This document shows, in pieces, positions 55,227 through 64,000 of a stretch of DNA of 64,000 nt. The stretch is from CAYLJO01 sp964383905 (GTDB lineage Bacteria; Acidobacteriota; Blastocatellia; Pyrinomonadales; Pyrinomonadaceae), in the NCBI GenBank assembly GCA_964383905.1, contig CAYLJO010000001.1, positions 43,023-107,022 of the forward strand, given 5' to 3'. The translations under genes and the position numbers were made by a program. Numbering within the stretch: position 1 is the first letter of the stretch; each line of letters starts with the position of its first letter. The notes under the pieces were generated by a model. It was not told where the DNA came from. It did not search any database and saw nothing but the letters and a program-made list of their open reading frames with translations.

Positions 55227-55307
55227 ACCTCGACTGATGGCGGAAATTCCCGTGAGGAATTATACTGCTTTAGACGCGAATCTTTAACCCGGGGCCGCCT
55301 ATTTTCC

Positions 55308-55982
55308 ATGATCATCGAAGAGATCACCGTCACCGCTTTTCAACAACACACACGCGTTGTCGGGTGCGAGAAGACCGGGCGAGCCATCTGCATTGATCCG
55401 GGAGACGAGGCGGAGCGTATCGCGGGTGTGCTCGACAGGCGCGGACTCGAGTTGCAGGCGATCACGCTCACGCACGCCCACCTGGATCATGTCGGCGGCG
55501 TAGCCGCCCTCAAAAAGCTCAAGCCGGGGGCGAAGGTGATACTTCATCCCGCCGACGAGTTTATGTATCAGGGGTTGCCCGAACAGCCCGCGTGGATCGG
55601 CGTCCCGCGCCAAAGCTGGGCGGCGCTCGGATTTGTTTTCGAAGCGCCGCCGAAGATCGACGAGTACTGGGCTGACGGCCAGACCTACAGGGTCGGCGAG
55701 CTCACATTCGAAATTCTACATTGTCCGGGCCACACGCCCGGTCACGTCGTACTGTTCGAGCCGCGCGAAAGAAAAGTCTTCGTGGGCGATTGCTTGTTTG
55801 CCGGCTCGATCGGGCGGACGGACCTGCCGGGCGGGTCGAGCGAACAGTTGATGGATTCGCTAATGAATAAAATCGTGCCGCTCGGCGATGAGGTGGAAGT
55901 TTATTCCGGCCACGGCGAAGTGACGACCATCGGGCGCGAGCGGCGGACGAATCCGTTCTTGACGGGCGTTTACAGGCTCTAG
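55308..55982 (+). CDS. MBL-fold hydrolase, glyoxalase II-like
   Basis: 224 residues. The metallo-beta-lactamase metal motif THAHLDHVGG (HxHxDH) is intact, with further ligands in HCPGHTPGHVVLF, FVGDCLFAGSIGRTDL and YSGHGEVTTIG. The size and motif set fit the YcbL/glyoxalase II-like group of thioester hydrolases; the substrate is not proven. It is divergent from the amrS gene with 81 bases between starts, so the promoters must be close together. The ATG at 55308 begins a typical first strand (IIEEITVTAFQQHTRVV). Confidence 0.9.
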   Translation: MIIEEITVTAFQQHTRVVGCEKTGRAICIDPGDEAERIAGVLDRRGLELQAITLTHAHLDHVGGVAALKKLKPGAKVILHPADEFMYQGLPEQPAWIGVPRQSWAALGFVFEAPPKIDEYWADGQTYRVGELTFEILHCPGHTPGHVVLFEPRERKVFVGDCLFAGSIGRTDLPGGSSEQLMDSLMNKIVPLGDEVEVYSGHGEVTTIGRERRTNPFLTGVYRL

Positions 55983-56041
55983 AGAACGGATGATGAGCGG
56001 CACGTAATGGGTAAACGCTTCCTCTAACTTCTCACCTCCGA

Positions 56042-56251
56042 TCATTCTTTACTTTTTTTCAAACTGTTCTCTTTGAGCCGTTCCCATTTCTCTTTGTTCT
56101 CTCCGCTGAGCTGGCTCGGCAGCGTTTCGACGGGCACGCCATTCTCGGCGCAGAACTTACGCCATAAAAGGAAGCGCGCATCAAATTGTCCGGTTTCTTC
56201 GGAGATCACATTCGACAAAGGTGGTTGCTCTTTAGGTTTCTCCTTGTTCAC
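56042..56251 (-). CDS. Small charged hypothetical protein
   Basis: 69 residues, highly charged with no signal or membrane segment. The central part reads GQFDARFLLWRKFCAENGVP and the end ENKEKWERLKENSLKKSKE, which looks like two helices. The composition is unlike a random frame. Family and role not recognised. It converges on the MBL hydrolase. Confidence 0.6.
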   Translation of the reverse strand: MNKEKPKEQPPLSNVISEETGQFDARFLLWRKFCAENGVPVETLPSQLSGENKEKWERLKENSLKKSKE

Positions 56252-56835
56252 TTCAATTACCCCTCGCTCATTTGAAAACTTCCGCGTTACGGCTACGGAG
56301 ATTCATTGTAGCAAATTTTTTCAGCAAGAGTTGATCTGCCGAAAGGGTTGATAAGAAAATTTTCTTAAGTCGCGGGGGACGTCGCCGGGCCACGAGAGGT
56401 CCGCAGAGGAAAGACAACTTGATAGGATTCAATGCGCTCGTCAGAGAGCGGAAATAATGAGACCACCCGTATGATACCAGGACTCGACGAAGTGCAGCTG
56501 GAATTTTAAGCTTACCGCACGAGGAGCAGGAGACCGGATAGATGGCAATTAGACTGCCGCCTGGCGGATCGTTAATTTTAAGCTCGGCGATGAAACCCGA
56601 ACGCACCTTACAACGTAAACAGAATGGTTAAAAGAGATGCACGATAAATTCGCTCAGGATGCGGCCTCGCCTGCAAGTCACGAATGGTTCTTACACTCGG
56701 GCCAGGGCGGTATTTAGCAATCATTTCATGGCTTGAAAGTTTTTCGTATTTCTTTGTATCCTCGTGCGCCGCAGTCGCACTCGATACTGTTCGCAGTCAC
56801 CTGAATCCATTTTATTGAACATACTTGGAGGGTTT
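56252..56835. other. Intergenic region upstream of the second M16 pair
   Basis: About 580 bases without a supported gene. It holds a 14-base perfect palindrome AAGAAAATTTTCTT at 56353-56366. A candidate promoter follows: TTGAAA at 56733-56738, an 18-base spacer and TATCCT at 56757-56762, about 67 bases before the M16 ATG after the predicted start of transcription. Confidence 0.45.
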
Positions 56836-58221
56836 ATGCAAACCTATTTTCGTTGCGTTGTGTCTGTGGCGTTGAGCGCTGCGCTCTTGCTCTCGGCATA
56901 CCAGCAGGCGTACAGCCGCCCCGCCGATAAAGACGAGTTCAAAGTTCCCGTCACCTACTACAAATTGAATAACGGCCTGAAGGTCGCGCTTTCGCCTGAC
57001 CACACGGCCCCGACCGTCGCCGTGGCGGTCTATTACAACATCGGCTTTCGCATCGAGCCGAAAGACCGGACCGGCTTTGCCCATCTTTTCGAGCATATGA
57101 TGTTTCAGGGCTCGCAGAACCTGGGCAAAATGGAGTTCATTAAGCTCGTCCAGCAAAACGGCGGGCTCTTGAACGGCTCGACGCGATTTGATTTCACCAA
57201 CTACTTCGAAATTCTTCCCGCCCATAAACTGGAGACCGCGCTGTGGGCCGAAGCTGATCGCATGCGTGGCCTCGCGATCACGCAGGATAATCTGACGAAC
57301 CAGCAGGGCGTGGTCGGCAATGAAGTCAAGGTGAATGTTATTAACCGGCCGTATGGCGGCTTCCCCTGGCTCGACATGCCGCAGTTTGCCAATGTGAACT
57401 GGTATAACGCGCACAACTTTTACGGCGACCTGAAAGATATTGAAGCGGCGACGCTCAAGGACGTGCAGGAATTCTTTCACACCTATTATGTCCCGAACAA
57501 CGCCGCGCTCGCCGTCGTCGGCGACTTCGACCCACAGCAGGCCAGGAAGATTATTGAGAGGTACTTCGCCGACATCCCGGCCGGCAAAACGCCCGCCACC
57601 CCTGATCTCACGGAACCAAGACAGGAGAAGGAGAAGCGTGCGAACAAAGTTGACCAACTCGCCAAGCGACCTGCGCTGGCCTTCGCTTACCACATGCCGG
57701 AGCGTAATACGCCGGAGTATTTCGCCATGGGCCTCCTAGATCAGTTGCTGGTCCAGGGCGACGACAGCCTGCTCTATCAAGAGCTTGTCAAACGTCGTGG
57801 CATGGCGAGCGGGCTCGGTGGCGGCATCAACCAGCTCGGTAACATGTTTAATTATAACGGCCCGATGCTTTGGATGGTCTCGCTGTTTCATGACAACAAC
57901 GTCCGTCCCGCCGACATCATGGCGGCTGTCGACAGCGTCATTGAGGGCGTCCGCGCCGCGCCGGTCGACCGGAAAACCCTCGACCGCTCATTGGTCAAGC
58001 TGCGCTCCGGTCTCTACGACACGATCGGCTCTTTCAACGGGTTCGGTCGCGCCGACCTGCTCGCCAGCTTCGCCTTGTTTGATGACAATCCGGGGCGGAT
58101 CAATGATCTTGAAGCAGAATTCCGGAAAGTGACACCTGAGCTTATGCAGCGCACGGCCCGCGAGTATCTGCGTCCGACCAACCGCACCGTTTTGACCGTC
58201 GAACCTTCGGCCGGACGTTGA
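56836..58221 (+). CDS. M16-family zinc peptidase, catalytic subunit (second pair)
   Basis: 461 residues from an ATG with TTGGAGGG before it; the frame is open from 56764 but without a ribosome site. The signal peptide covers 1-27 (VALSAALLLSAYQQAYS). The zinc motif is HLFEH at residues 83-87, with the remaining ligand expected in the FEILPAHKLETALWAEADRM block. As in the first pair the R/Y element is poor in this subunit. Its partner gene lies downstream, but an IS630-type element has landed in the short spacer. Exported peptidase acting on small peptides or proteins. Confidence 0.92.
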   Translation: MQTYFRCVVSVALSAALLLSAYQQAYSRPADKDEFKVPVTYYKLNNGLKVALSPDHTAPTVAVAVYYNIGFRIEPKDRTGFAHLFEHMMFQGSQNLGKMEFIKLVQQNGGLLNGSTRFDFTNYFEILPAHKLETALWAEADRMRGLAITQDNLTNQQGVVGNEVKVNVINRPYGGFPWLDMPQFANVNWYNAHNFYGDLKDIEAATLKDVQEFFHTYYVPNNAALAVVGDFDPQQARKIIERYFADIPAGKTPATPDLTEPRQEKEKRANKVDQLAKRPALAFAYHMPERNTPEYFAMGLLDQLLVQGDDSLLYQELVKRRGMASGLGGGINQLGNMFNYNGPMLWMVSLFHDNNVRPADIMAAVDSVIEGVRAAPVDRKTLDRSLVKLRSGLYDTIGSFNGFGRADLLASFALFDDNPGRINDLEAEFRKVTPELMQRTAREYLRPTNRTVLTVEPSAGR

Positions 58222-58269
58222 CCCGCAACTTATTCAGAGTAACGAAAGTTAGTTTACCATGCGGAGTCC

Positions 58270-58782
58270 ATGACGTGGACTCCGGCAAAGCTCACCCGCC
58301 GACAGATGGAAGAACGCCGTTTAGAAGGCGGGCGATTGCTGCGAGAAAGTTCTTTGTCAAAGGCGCAGATCGCCGCGCGCCTCGGCGTCAGCCGCACGGC
58401 CGTGAGCCAGTGGGCCAAGCGCGCCCGCACCGGCCGGTTGCGGCGGCTGGCCGCGGGCGTCTCCGGTGGCCGCCCCTGCAAGCTGACTCGGCAACAGCGG
58501 CGTGCGCTCTTGCGGCGCCTGCGACGCGGGGCGCTGGCCGCCGGATTCCCAACGGATCAGTGGACGTTGCCCCGCATCCGTCAGGTGATCGAGCGCGAGT
58601 TCGCCGTCGCGTATCACCCCAAGTATCTCAACCGCCTCCTGCGCCGCCTGGGCTGGTCGCCGCAGTTGCCGCAATCCGTCCCGACCGAGCGGGACGAGGG
58701 GTTGATTCGCGCCTGGCTGGAGCGGGACTGGCCGCGGATAAAAAAAAGCGCGGCGGCGCGGGGCGGAGGTCGTCCTCTTTGA
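58270..58782 (+). pseudogene. IS630 transposase, N-terminal frame
   Basis: 170 residues. The N-terminal helix-turn-helix part (SLSKAQIAARLGVSRTAVSQ) and the homeodomain-like region (LPRIRQVIEREFAVAYHPKY) are typical of IS630 transposases. The frame runs through an eight-A run at 58740-58747 and then meets a stop at 58780. The catalytic part continues in the +1 frame. Either programmed slippage or a one-base insertion separates the two parts. Confidence 0.85.
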
Positions 58783-59299
58783 CGAGGTCGGCTTCTCCTT
58801 CCTGGCTCCGGTCGGGCGGACGTGGGGCGAGCGCGGGCGCCGCCCCGTCCTGCGCCGCGTCACCAAAGAGCGGCGCGTGTTGTCGGCGGCGGTCGGGCTG
58901 ACGCTCTCGGGTCAGATCTACAAGCGCCAGTTCGAGGGCGCGATTGACGGGGCGCGGGTGGTCGAGGCGCTCAAGCAGATCGGGCGTCAGGTCGGGGGCC
59001 GCTGGATTCTGGTGTGGGATCGCGCGCCCATCCACCGCGCGGGGGTGGTCACGGCCTACCTGAATGCGCACCCGGAAGTGATCGTCGAATGGCTGCCGCC
59101 GTATGCGCCCGAACTGAACGCCGAGGAATACTGTCACGGGAACGTCAAGCGTCACCTGAAGAATGCCGTGTTGGCCACGAGGGAAGAACTCAGGGTGATG
59201 GTCAACCGCGGTTTCGCTCGCCTGCGCCATCGGCCTGACCTGATGCTCAGTTTCTTTCATCGCGCCGGGCTATCTGTTAAACAACTTTGGTTACTCTGA
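58748..59299 (+). pseudogene. IS630 transposase, C-terminal catalytic frame
   Basis: Open in the +1 frame directly after the A8 run. The first catalytic Asp lies in VVLFDEVGFSFL, the second in VWDRAPIHR, and the Glu in YAPELNAEEYCHG, so the DDE triad is complete. An internal ATG at 58877 lies after the first Asp and would not make an active enzyme. The product is active only if joined to the upstream frame. Confidence 0.85.
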
Positions 59300-59321
59300 A
59301 TAAGAATGGATGGAGGTCCTT

Positions 59322-60716
59322 ATGTACTGGAATAAATGTTTTGTCATGATCTGCGCGCTGGCCTTGGGAGTGATGAACCCGTCCGCCACCGTGGCCCAGA
59401 AACAGAAGCCGCCTGAAGGCGGAACGCCGAAGGCCTTTACGCTCCCACAAAAGCAGACGTTCACGCTTGCCAACGGCCTCGCCGCGACGCTTGTGCCATA
59501 CGGAGCGCTGCCGAAAGTTACCGTCAGCATCATGATCCGCGCGGGCAATCTCAACGAGTCGGCGGAACAGACCTGGCTCGCAGACCTCACCGGCGAGATG
59601 TTGAAGGAAGGGACGGCTTCGCGTACGGCCGAAGCGATTGCCGAGGAAGCGGCCACCATGGGAGGGGGCGTTAATGTCAACGTCGGCGTGGATCAGACAA
59701 CCATCAGCGGCGACGTGCTCACAGAGTATGGCCCAGAGCTGGTGCGACTGCTGGCCGACATAGTTGAAAAGCCGCTCCTCCCGGCGTCCGAGTTGCCGCG
59801 CCTGAAAACCGATCGCCTGCGACAACTGAGCATCACCCGATCGCAGCCCGGAAGCTTAGCCTCGGAGCGTTTCCTGAAGCTTTTATACCCGAATCATGCT
59901 TACGGCCGCTTGTTCCCGACCGAACAGATGGTGGAGCGCTACACGATTGAGGATATCCAGAAGTTTTATCGCGAGAACTATGGAGCGGCGCGCACACGCG
60001 TCTACGTCGCAGGACGTTTCGATGCGGCGGCAATGCAGAGAGCGATCCGCCAGGCTTTCGAAGGCTGGGTGCGCGGGCCCGCTCCGCTCATCGATATCCC
60101 GAAGCCCGCAACGGCGCGCGTGATTCACCTGATAGACCGGCCGGGCGCGGCGCAGTCGACACTCTACATCGGCCTGCCTGTGATCAACCCGGCGCACCCG
60201 GACTACGTACCGCTGCTTGTGACCAATGCGCTGCTGGGAGGGTCCTTTGCCTCACGCATCACCTCGAATATAAGGGAGCAGAAAGGCTACACTTACTCGC
60301 CACGCAGCCTGGTCTCAACGCGCTACCGCGATGCTTACTGGGCGGAGATCGCAGACGTCACGAGCAGTGTCACCGGCCTGTCGCTGAAAGAGATTTTTTA
60401 CGAGATCGAGCGTCTTCAGAAAGAGCCGCCGACCGAAGATGAGTTGCGCGGTATTAAGAGCTACCTGGCGGGAATTTTCGTGCTCCAGAACTCCACGAGG
60501 CAGGGGATCATCAACCAGCTTGCCTTTCTCGACCTACACCAGCTCGACGAGAGTTATTTGACCAATTACGTGAAAAATATCTATGCGGTCACACCCGCGG
60601 AAGTGCAGCGCGTTGCGCAAACTTATCTGCGCGATGACCGGATGACGGTCGTCGTCGTCGGTGACCGCGCCAAAGTCGCGCAGCAGGTATCTGCTTTCGG
60701 AGAGGTCGTCAACTGA
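59322..60716 (+). CDS. M16-family peptidase subunit lacking the zinc motif (second pair)
   Basis: 464 residues from an ATG with TGGAGGT upstream. The signal peptide covers about 1-24. The site of the zinc motif reads TWLADLTGEMLKEG, without HxxEH, so it is non-catalytic by itself. The R/Y element is well kept (REQKGYTYSPRSLVS), complementing the upstream catalytic subunit as in known M16B heterodimers. The IS630 element ends 21 bases before this start codon, so expression from the shared promoter is probably reduced or redirected; the ribosome site itself is intact. Confidence 0.9.
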   Translation: MYWNKCFVMICALALGVMNPSATVAQKQKPPEGGTPKAFTLPQKQTFTLANGLAATLVPYGALPKVTVSIMIRAGNLNESAEQTWLADLTGEMLKEGTASRTAEAIAEEAATMGGGVNVNVGVDQTTISGDVLTEYGPELVRLLADIVEKPLLPASELPRLKTDRLRQLSITRSQPGSLASERFLKLLYPNHAYGRLFPTEQMVERYTIEDIQKFYRENYGAARTRVYVAGRFDAAAMQRAIRQAFEGWVRGPAPLIDIPKPATARVIHLIDRPGAAQSTLYIGLPVINPAHPDYVPLLVTNALLGGSFASRITSNIREQKGYTYSPRSLVSTRYRDAYWAEIADVTSSVTGLSLKEIFYEIERLQKEPPTEDELRGIKSYLAGIFVLQNSTRQGIINQLAFLDLHQLDESYLTNYVKNIYAVTPAEVQRVAQTYLRDDRMTVVVVGDRAKVAQQVSAFGEVVN

Positions 60717-60863
60717 GTTGAAGGCCGGCGGCCAGGCTATCTCTTCGACATCAATTACGTCAGAGCGCCAGGCGCTCTCTCTTTTAGATAAGTGGACCCG
60801 ACGGTTGCTTCGTCGCAATACGACCGGCCGTAGGGTTTTCCTGCGCCCGCAAGGTGGTCGCTC

Positions 60864-61964
60864 TTAAGCGACCGTGATCTCCTTTGACAGGTACACGTCC
60901 TGAATCGCGTTCAACAGCGCGACTCCCTCATTCATCGGACGCTGGAAAGCTTTGCGCCCGGAGATTAGTCCCATGCCCCCGCCACGCTTGTTAATGACGG
61001 CAGTGCGGACGGCTTCCTGCATGTCGCTCGCGCCCTTGGATTCACCGCCGGAATTAATCAGCCCGCAGCGGCCCATGTAGCAGTTGGCAACCTGATAGCG
61101 CACCAGGTCAATCGGATTATCTGTCGTCAGCTCTTCATAAATCTTCTTATTCGTCTTGCCGTACGAAGAATTTCCCATATTGAGGGCGAGGTAGCCGCCG
61201 TTACGTTCGGGCAGCTTCTGCTTAATGATATCGGCTTGAATGGTGACACCGAGGTGATTCGCCTGAGATGTCAGGTCCGCCGCCGCGTGCATATCCCCCT
61301 GCGCCGTTTTGAAAGCGTTGTTGCGTAAGTAGCACCAGAGAATCGCCGCCAGACCGAGTTCGTGCGCGTAGGCAAACGCTTCGCTGATCTCAGTGATCTG
61401 TCTGGTCGATTCTTCCGACCCGAAATAAATGGTCGCGCCGACCGCTACCGCGCCCATGTCATAGGCCTGATCGACGGTGCCAAAGAGCACCTGGTCGAAT
61501 TTGTTCGGGTAGGTCAGCAGTTCGTTATGGTTGATCTTGACGACGAAAGGGATCTTATGCGCGTAGCGGCGGGCCACCATGCCGAGCACACCGAAGGTCG
61601 AGGCGACCGCATTACAGCCGCCTTCGATGGCGAGCCTCACGATGTTCTCCGGATCAAAGTATTGCGGGTTCGGCGCGAAGCTTGATCCGGCGGAGTGTTC
61701 GACGCCCTGATCGACAGGTAAGATTGAAAGGTAGCCGGTGCCCGCCAGCCGTCCATTGTCGTAGAGCGTCTGGAGCGAGCGCAGGACGCGCGGGTTGCGG
61801 TCTGATGCGGCCCAGACACGGTCGATGAAGTCCGGGCCGGGCACTTGAATTTGATCTTTGGAAATAGTCTGCGTCTTGTGATCGAGCAGCGTGCGCGCAT
61901 CCGCGCCCAATAACCCCTCAATGCGGTCGAGCGAAGTCTCCGCGCTCCTGAGTTCAGTAGCCAT
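60864..61964 (-). CDS. Class I fructose-bisphosphate aldolase (DhnA/FbaB type)
   Basis: 366 residues. Cleaves fructose 1,6-bisphosphate to the two triose phosphates through a Schiff-base lysine, in glycolysis and gluconeogenesis. Landmarks: [14 protein letters not shown], the KINHNELL block, [22 protein letters not shown], and the phosphate-binding C-terminus ([31 protein letters not shown]). The length is typical of the archaeal-type/FbaB class. It stands alone on the minus strand, convergent with the M16 pair. The triose product links it to the glpK-glpD pathway at the other end of the window. Confidence 0.93.
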   Translation of the reverse strand: MATELRSAETSLDRIEGLLGADARTLLDHKTQTISKDQIQVPGPDFIDRVWAASDRNPRVLRSLQTLYDNGRLAGTGYLSILPVDQGVEHSAGSSFAPNPQYFDPENIVRLAIEGGCNAVASTFGVLGMVARRYAHKIPFVVKINHNELLTYPNKFDQVLFGTVDQAYDMGAVAVGATIYFGSEESTRQITEISEAFAYAHELGLAAILWCYLRNNAFKTAQGDMHAAADLTSQANHLGVTIQADIIKQKLPERNGGYLALNMGNSSYGKTNKKIYEELTTDNPIDLVRYQVANCYMGRCGLINSGGESKGASDMQEAVRTAVINKRGGGMGLISGRKAFQRPMNEGVALLNAIQDVYLSKEITVA

Positions 61965-62309
61965 TATCCGGACTCCTTCTGGTTAGAAAATTGATCGTAT
62001 TTGATCTCATTGTTTAAACAAGGCAAATCGAAGCGAGGATTATAGCACAGAGATAAGGGGGTTTCCCCACCGCGAAGGCCGTGTTTACCGCCGATTATTC
62101 AAGTAATTTCACGGTTGTTCCAGCCCGCCCCTGGCAGTAAATTTTTCACTACCATTAATTTTTTACTTGTGTTCAAGTAGCTTCCTGACGTAGACTTTTA
62201 GGGTTTGTTCCCCTTGGCGGCGTTGCCTTGCGGCGCCATCTCAACTCTAGCTCAAATCAAGCCAAGGTCCGTTCTGCCATAGCTCTGACTTGATGAAAGG
62301 ATCATCGCG
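61965..62309. other. Intergenic region between aldolase and DUF3857 genes
   Basis: About 345 bases between divergent genes; AT-rich in the middle. No gene, hairpin or confident promoter was found by eye. Confidence 0.4.
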
Positions 62310-64000
62310 ATGAAATCCCCTCACCTCTATGGGTATCTACTGCTCACCGTAGCCTTTTTAATCGCTCTCGCCGCTTCCCCGGCGCGCGCATTTGGAGATG
62401 ACTGGAAGCCCGTTGATCCGGCCGACCTCGCTTTGAAAGCGCCGGCGGTCGAAAAAGACGCCGACGCCGAAGCCATCTTCTGGGAGGTGCACGTTGCCGA
62501 TGATGTGGATGGCGGCACGCCTCGCACAGTGCTGAGACATTACGTCCGCATCAAAATCTTCACCGAACGCGGTAGGGAGTCGCAGAGCAAAATTGACATC
62601 CCGTTCTTTCGCGGCACACAGATCAAAGACATCGCCGCGCGCACCATCAAGCCCGACGGTCATATCGTCGAGCTGAAGAAGGATGACGTCTTCGAGCGTA
62701 CCATCGTTCGCCTGAGTGGCCTTAAGCTGAAGGCCAAATCGTTCGCGATGCCGAGCGTCGAACCGGGCGCGATCATCGAGTATCGCTGGCGCGAGATACG
62801 AGGCGACGCGTTAGCCAACTACATTCGGTTGCAGTTCCAACGTGATGTTCCCGTTCAACTCGTTAAATACTATATCAAGCCGCTCTCGCTCCCCGGCTTT
62901 CCCTTCGGAATGCGCGCGCAGTTTTTTCATGGGCAGAATTCACCTTTCGTCAAAGAGAAAGATGGTTTCTACAGCACGACGATGACAAACGTGCCCGCCT
63001 ACCACGAAGAGCCACGGATGCCTCCCGAAGACCAAATGCGCCCGTGGCTGCTTGTGTATTACTCGGAAGATAAAAAGCTCTCGCCTGAAAAGTACTGGAA
63101 GGAGTATGGTAAGGAGATTTATGAAGCTTACAAACCGAGCATGAAGGCCAATGATGTAGTCCGCCGGGCAGCCGCCGAAGCCGTTGGCGACGCCACGACG
63201 CCCGAACAAAAGCTTCAGCGGCTCTTCGAATTCTGCCGCGCCAAAGTTAAGAATATTTATAATGACGCTTCCGGCCTTACTGATGACGAACGTGCCCGGT
63301 TAAAAGAGAATAAATCGCCCGCCGATACGCTCAAGCGTGGTATGGGCACCACCAGAGATATTGACCTGCTTTTTGGCGCGCTCGCCACCGCGGTCGGCTT
63401 TGATGCGCGTTTCGCCAGGCTTGCCAACCGCAATGACATCTTCTTTAATCCCACTTTCCCGGACAAGTACTTTCTACGGACCTACGACATTGCGGTGAGG
63501 GTCGGTGACAATTGGCAATTCTTCGATCCCGGCAGCACGTATGTCCCCTACGGCATGTTGCACTGGTATGAGGAAGGACAAGACGCTCTGATCTCAGATC
63601 CGAAGGATCCGGTCTGGACGCGAACCCCCCTCTCCTCCCCGGAAAAAACCGAAGAGAAGCGGACGGCAAAACTCCGCCTGAGTGAAGACGGGACGCTGGA
63701 AGGCGACGTGCGCATTGAATATACGGGCCACCTCGCCGTCCAAAAGAGAGAGAACAGTAGTGACCAGTCGCCTGATCAGCGTGAGCAGGATCTGCGCGAC
63801 CAAATTAAAAAGCAAATGAGCACGGCAGAGGTTACCAACATTAACATCGAGAACGCGGAAGATCCGTCTAAGCCGTTAGTCTATTCATACCATGCGCGCG
63901 TTCCCGATTACGCGCAGCGTACCGGCAAGCGGCTCTTCATTCAACTAGCATTCTTTCAGCGCGGCGCAGGCGCGCTCTTCCCGACCAGTGACCGCAGGTA
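62310..64000 (+). CDS. Exported DUF3857 / transglutaminase-like protein, cut by the right window edge
   Basis: 563 residues before the window ends, with no stop. The signal peptide covers 1-27 (ALAASPARAFG). Residues about 50-210 match DUF3857: VLRHYVRIKIFTERGRES, 'ARTIKPDGHIVELKKDDVFE', 'MPSVEPGAIIEYRWREIRG'. Residues about 300-430 resemble the transglutaminase-like domain that normally follows, but the usual catalytic Cys region reads RGMGTTRDIDLLFGAL, with Thr-Thr where a Cys is expected, so enzymatic activity is doubtful. The rest continues beyond the window. AAAGGA lies before the ATG. Such proteins are common in Acidobacteria and Bacteroidetes; the function is unknown. Confidence 0.87.
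   Translation, partial: MKSPHLYGYLLLTVAFLIALAASPARAFGDDWKPVDPADLALKAPAVEKDADAEAIFWEVHVADDVDGGTPRTVLRHYVRIKIFTERGRESQSKIDIPFFRGTQIKDIAARTIKPDGHIVELKKDDVFERTIVRLSGLKLKAKSFAMPSVEPGAIIEYRWREIRGDALANYIRLQFQRDVPVQLVKYYIKPLSLPGFPFGMRAQFFHGQNSPFVKEKDGFYSTTMTNVPAYHEEPRMPPEDQMRPWLLVYYSEDKKLSPEKYWKEYGKEIYEAYKPSMKANDVVRRAAAEAVGDATTPEQKLQRLFEFCRAKVKNIYNDASGLTDDERARLKENKSPADTLKRGMGTTRDIDLLFGALATAVGFDARFARLANRNDIFFNPTFPDKYFLRTYDIAVRVGDNWQFFDPGSTYVPYGMLHWYEEGQDALISDPKDPVWTRTPLSSPEKTEEKRTAKLRLSEDGTLEGDVRIEYTGHLAVQKRENSSDQSPDQREQDLRDQIKKQMSTAEVTNINIENAEDPSKPLVYSYHARVPDYAQRTGKRLFIQLAFFQRGAGALFPTSDRR

Larger units (their letters stand above)
58233..59300 (+). mobile_element. IS630-family insertion sequence, 1068 bp
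   Basis: The element is bounded by inverted repeats: TTCAGAGTAACGAAAGTT at the left and the inverse of AACTTTGGTTACTCTGAA at the right, matching at 17 of 18 positions. A TA dinucleotide flanks each end (58231-58232 and 59301-59302), the target duplication of the IS630/Tc1 superfamily. It encodes a DDE transposase in two frames. Removing it leaves a 30-base spacer between two M16 peptidase genes. The stop of the transposase is within the right inverted repeat. Confidence 0.92.

Noticed and set aside
1..64000. tRNA or rRNA genes
   Set aside because: No GTTCGANTC-type T-loop with a matching acceptor stem, and no rRNA-like stretch, was noticed in the spacers; a covariance-model scan would settle it.

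Overview
The window looks like a chromosomal segment of a Gram-negative, GC-rich Acidobacteriota bacterium, most likely of class Blastocatellia. The reasons are Oar-like TonB-dependent receptors with an N-terminal carboxypeptidase-regulatory domain, DUF4388, DUF3857 and FecR/DUF6600 proteins, a dnaK-dnaJ-hspR cluster, many secreted proteases, and outer-membrane efflux parts. This placement is inference from gene families only. I saw no tRNA or rRNA gene, CRISPR array or prophage.

Layout. 1-11 kb: an edge-truncated secreted protein, a FecR/DUF6600 envelope protein, a glycerol operon (glpK-glpD), a cytochrome P450, an unknown protein, a TPR/DUF4388 protein and an HD-GYP protein. 11.6-18 kb: two tandem TonB-dependent receptors and a YncE-like beta-propeller. 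18.3-27.6 kb: a two-component system, a PepSY protein and a TolC-adaptor-RND efflux operon. An 11-bp-period direct repeat occurs both before the response regulator and before the PepSY gene, so it is a candidate regulator box. 27.6-31.5 kb: dnaK-dnaJ-hspR behind a promoter that overlaps a HAIR-like operator; grpE is absent. 31.6-38.1 kb: CDP-alcohol phosphatidyltransferase, metallophosphoesterase, an MBL exonuclease, a PAP2 phosphatase, a chimeric 5'-nucleotidase/NtrC reading frame and a flippase-like membrane protein. 38.2-42.9 kb: acyl-CoA dehydrogenase, a TPR protein, a fused alpha/beta 2-oxoacid dehydrogenase E1 and an M48 protease. 43.4-52.5 kb: a duplicated-module secreted protein, a serine protease with TPRs, an M16 peptidase pair, queG, a NagZ-like glycosidase and a small secreted protein. 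52.7-56.3 kb: an AmmeMemoRadiSam radical SAM enzyme interrupted by an intein, an MBL hydrolase and a small protein. 56.8-64 kb: a second M16 pair split by an IS630-type element, class I fructose-bisphosphate aldolase and an edge-truncated DUF3857 protein.

The strongest observations are these. (1) A LAGLIDADG intein sits inside the [4Fe-4S] CxxxCxxC motif of the radical SAM enzyme, so the third cluster cysteine is the +1 splice residue. (2) An in-frame chimera joins the front of a secreted 5'-nucleotidase to the back of a sigma-54 activator that has lost its ATPase motifs. (3) A candidate two-component operator is shared by two promoters. (4) A dispersed class of intergenic hairpins is built from short repeated words. 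(5) Two M16 peptidase pairs divide the catalytic residues between partners, and one pair is interrupted by an IS.
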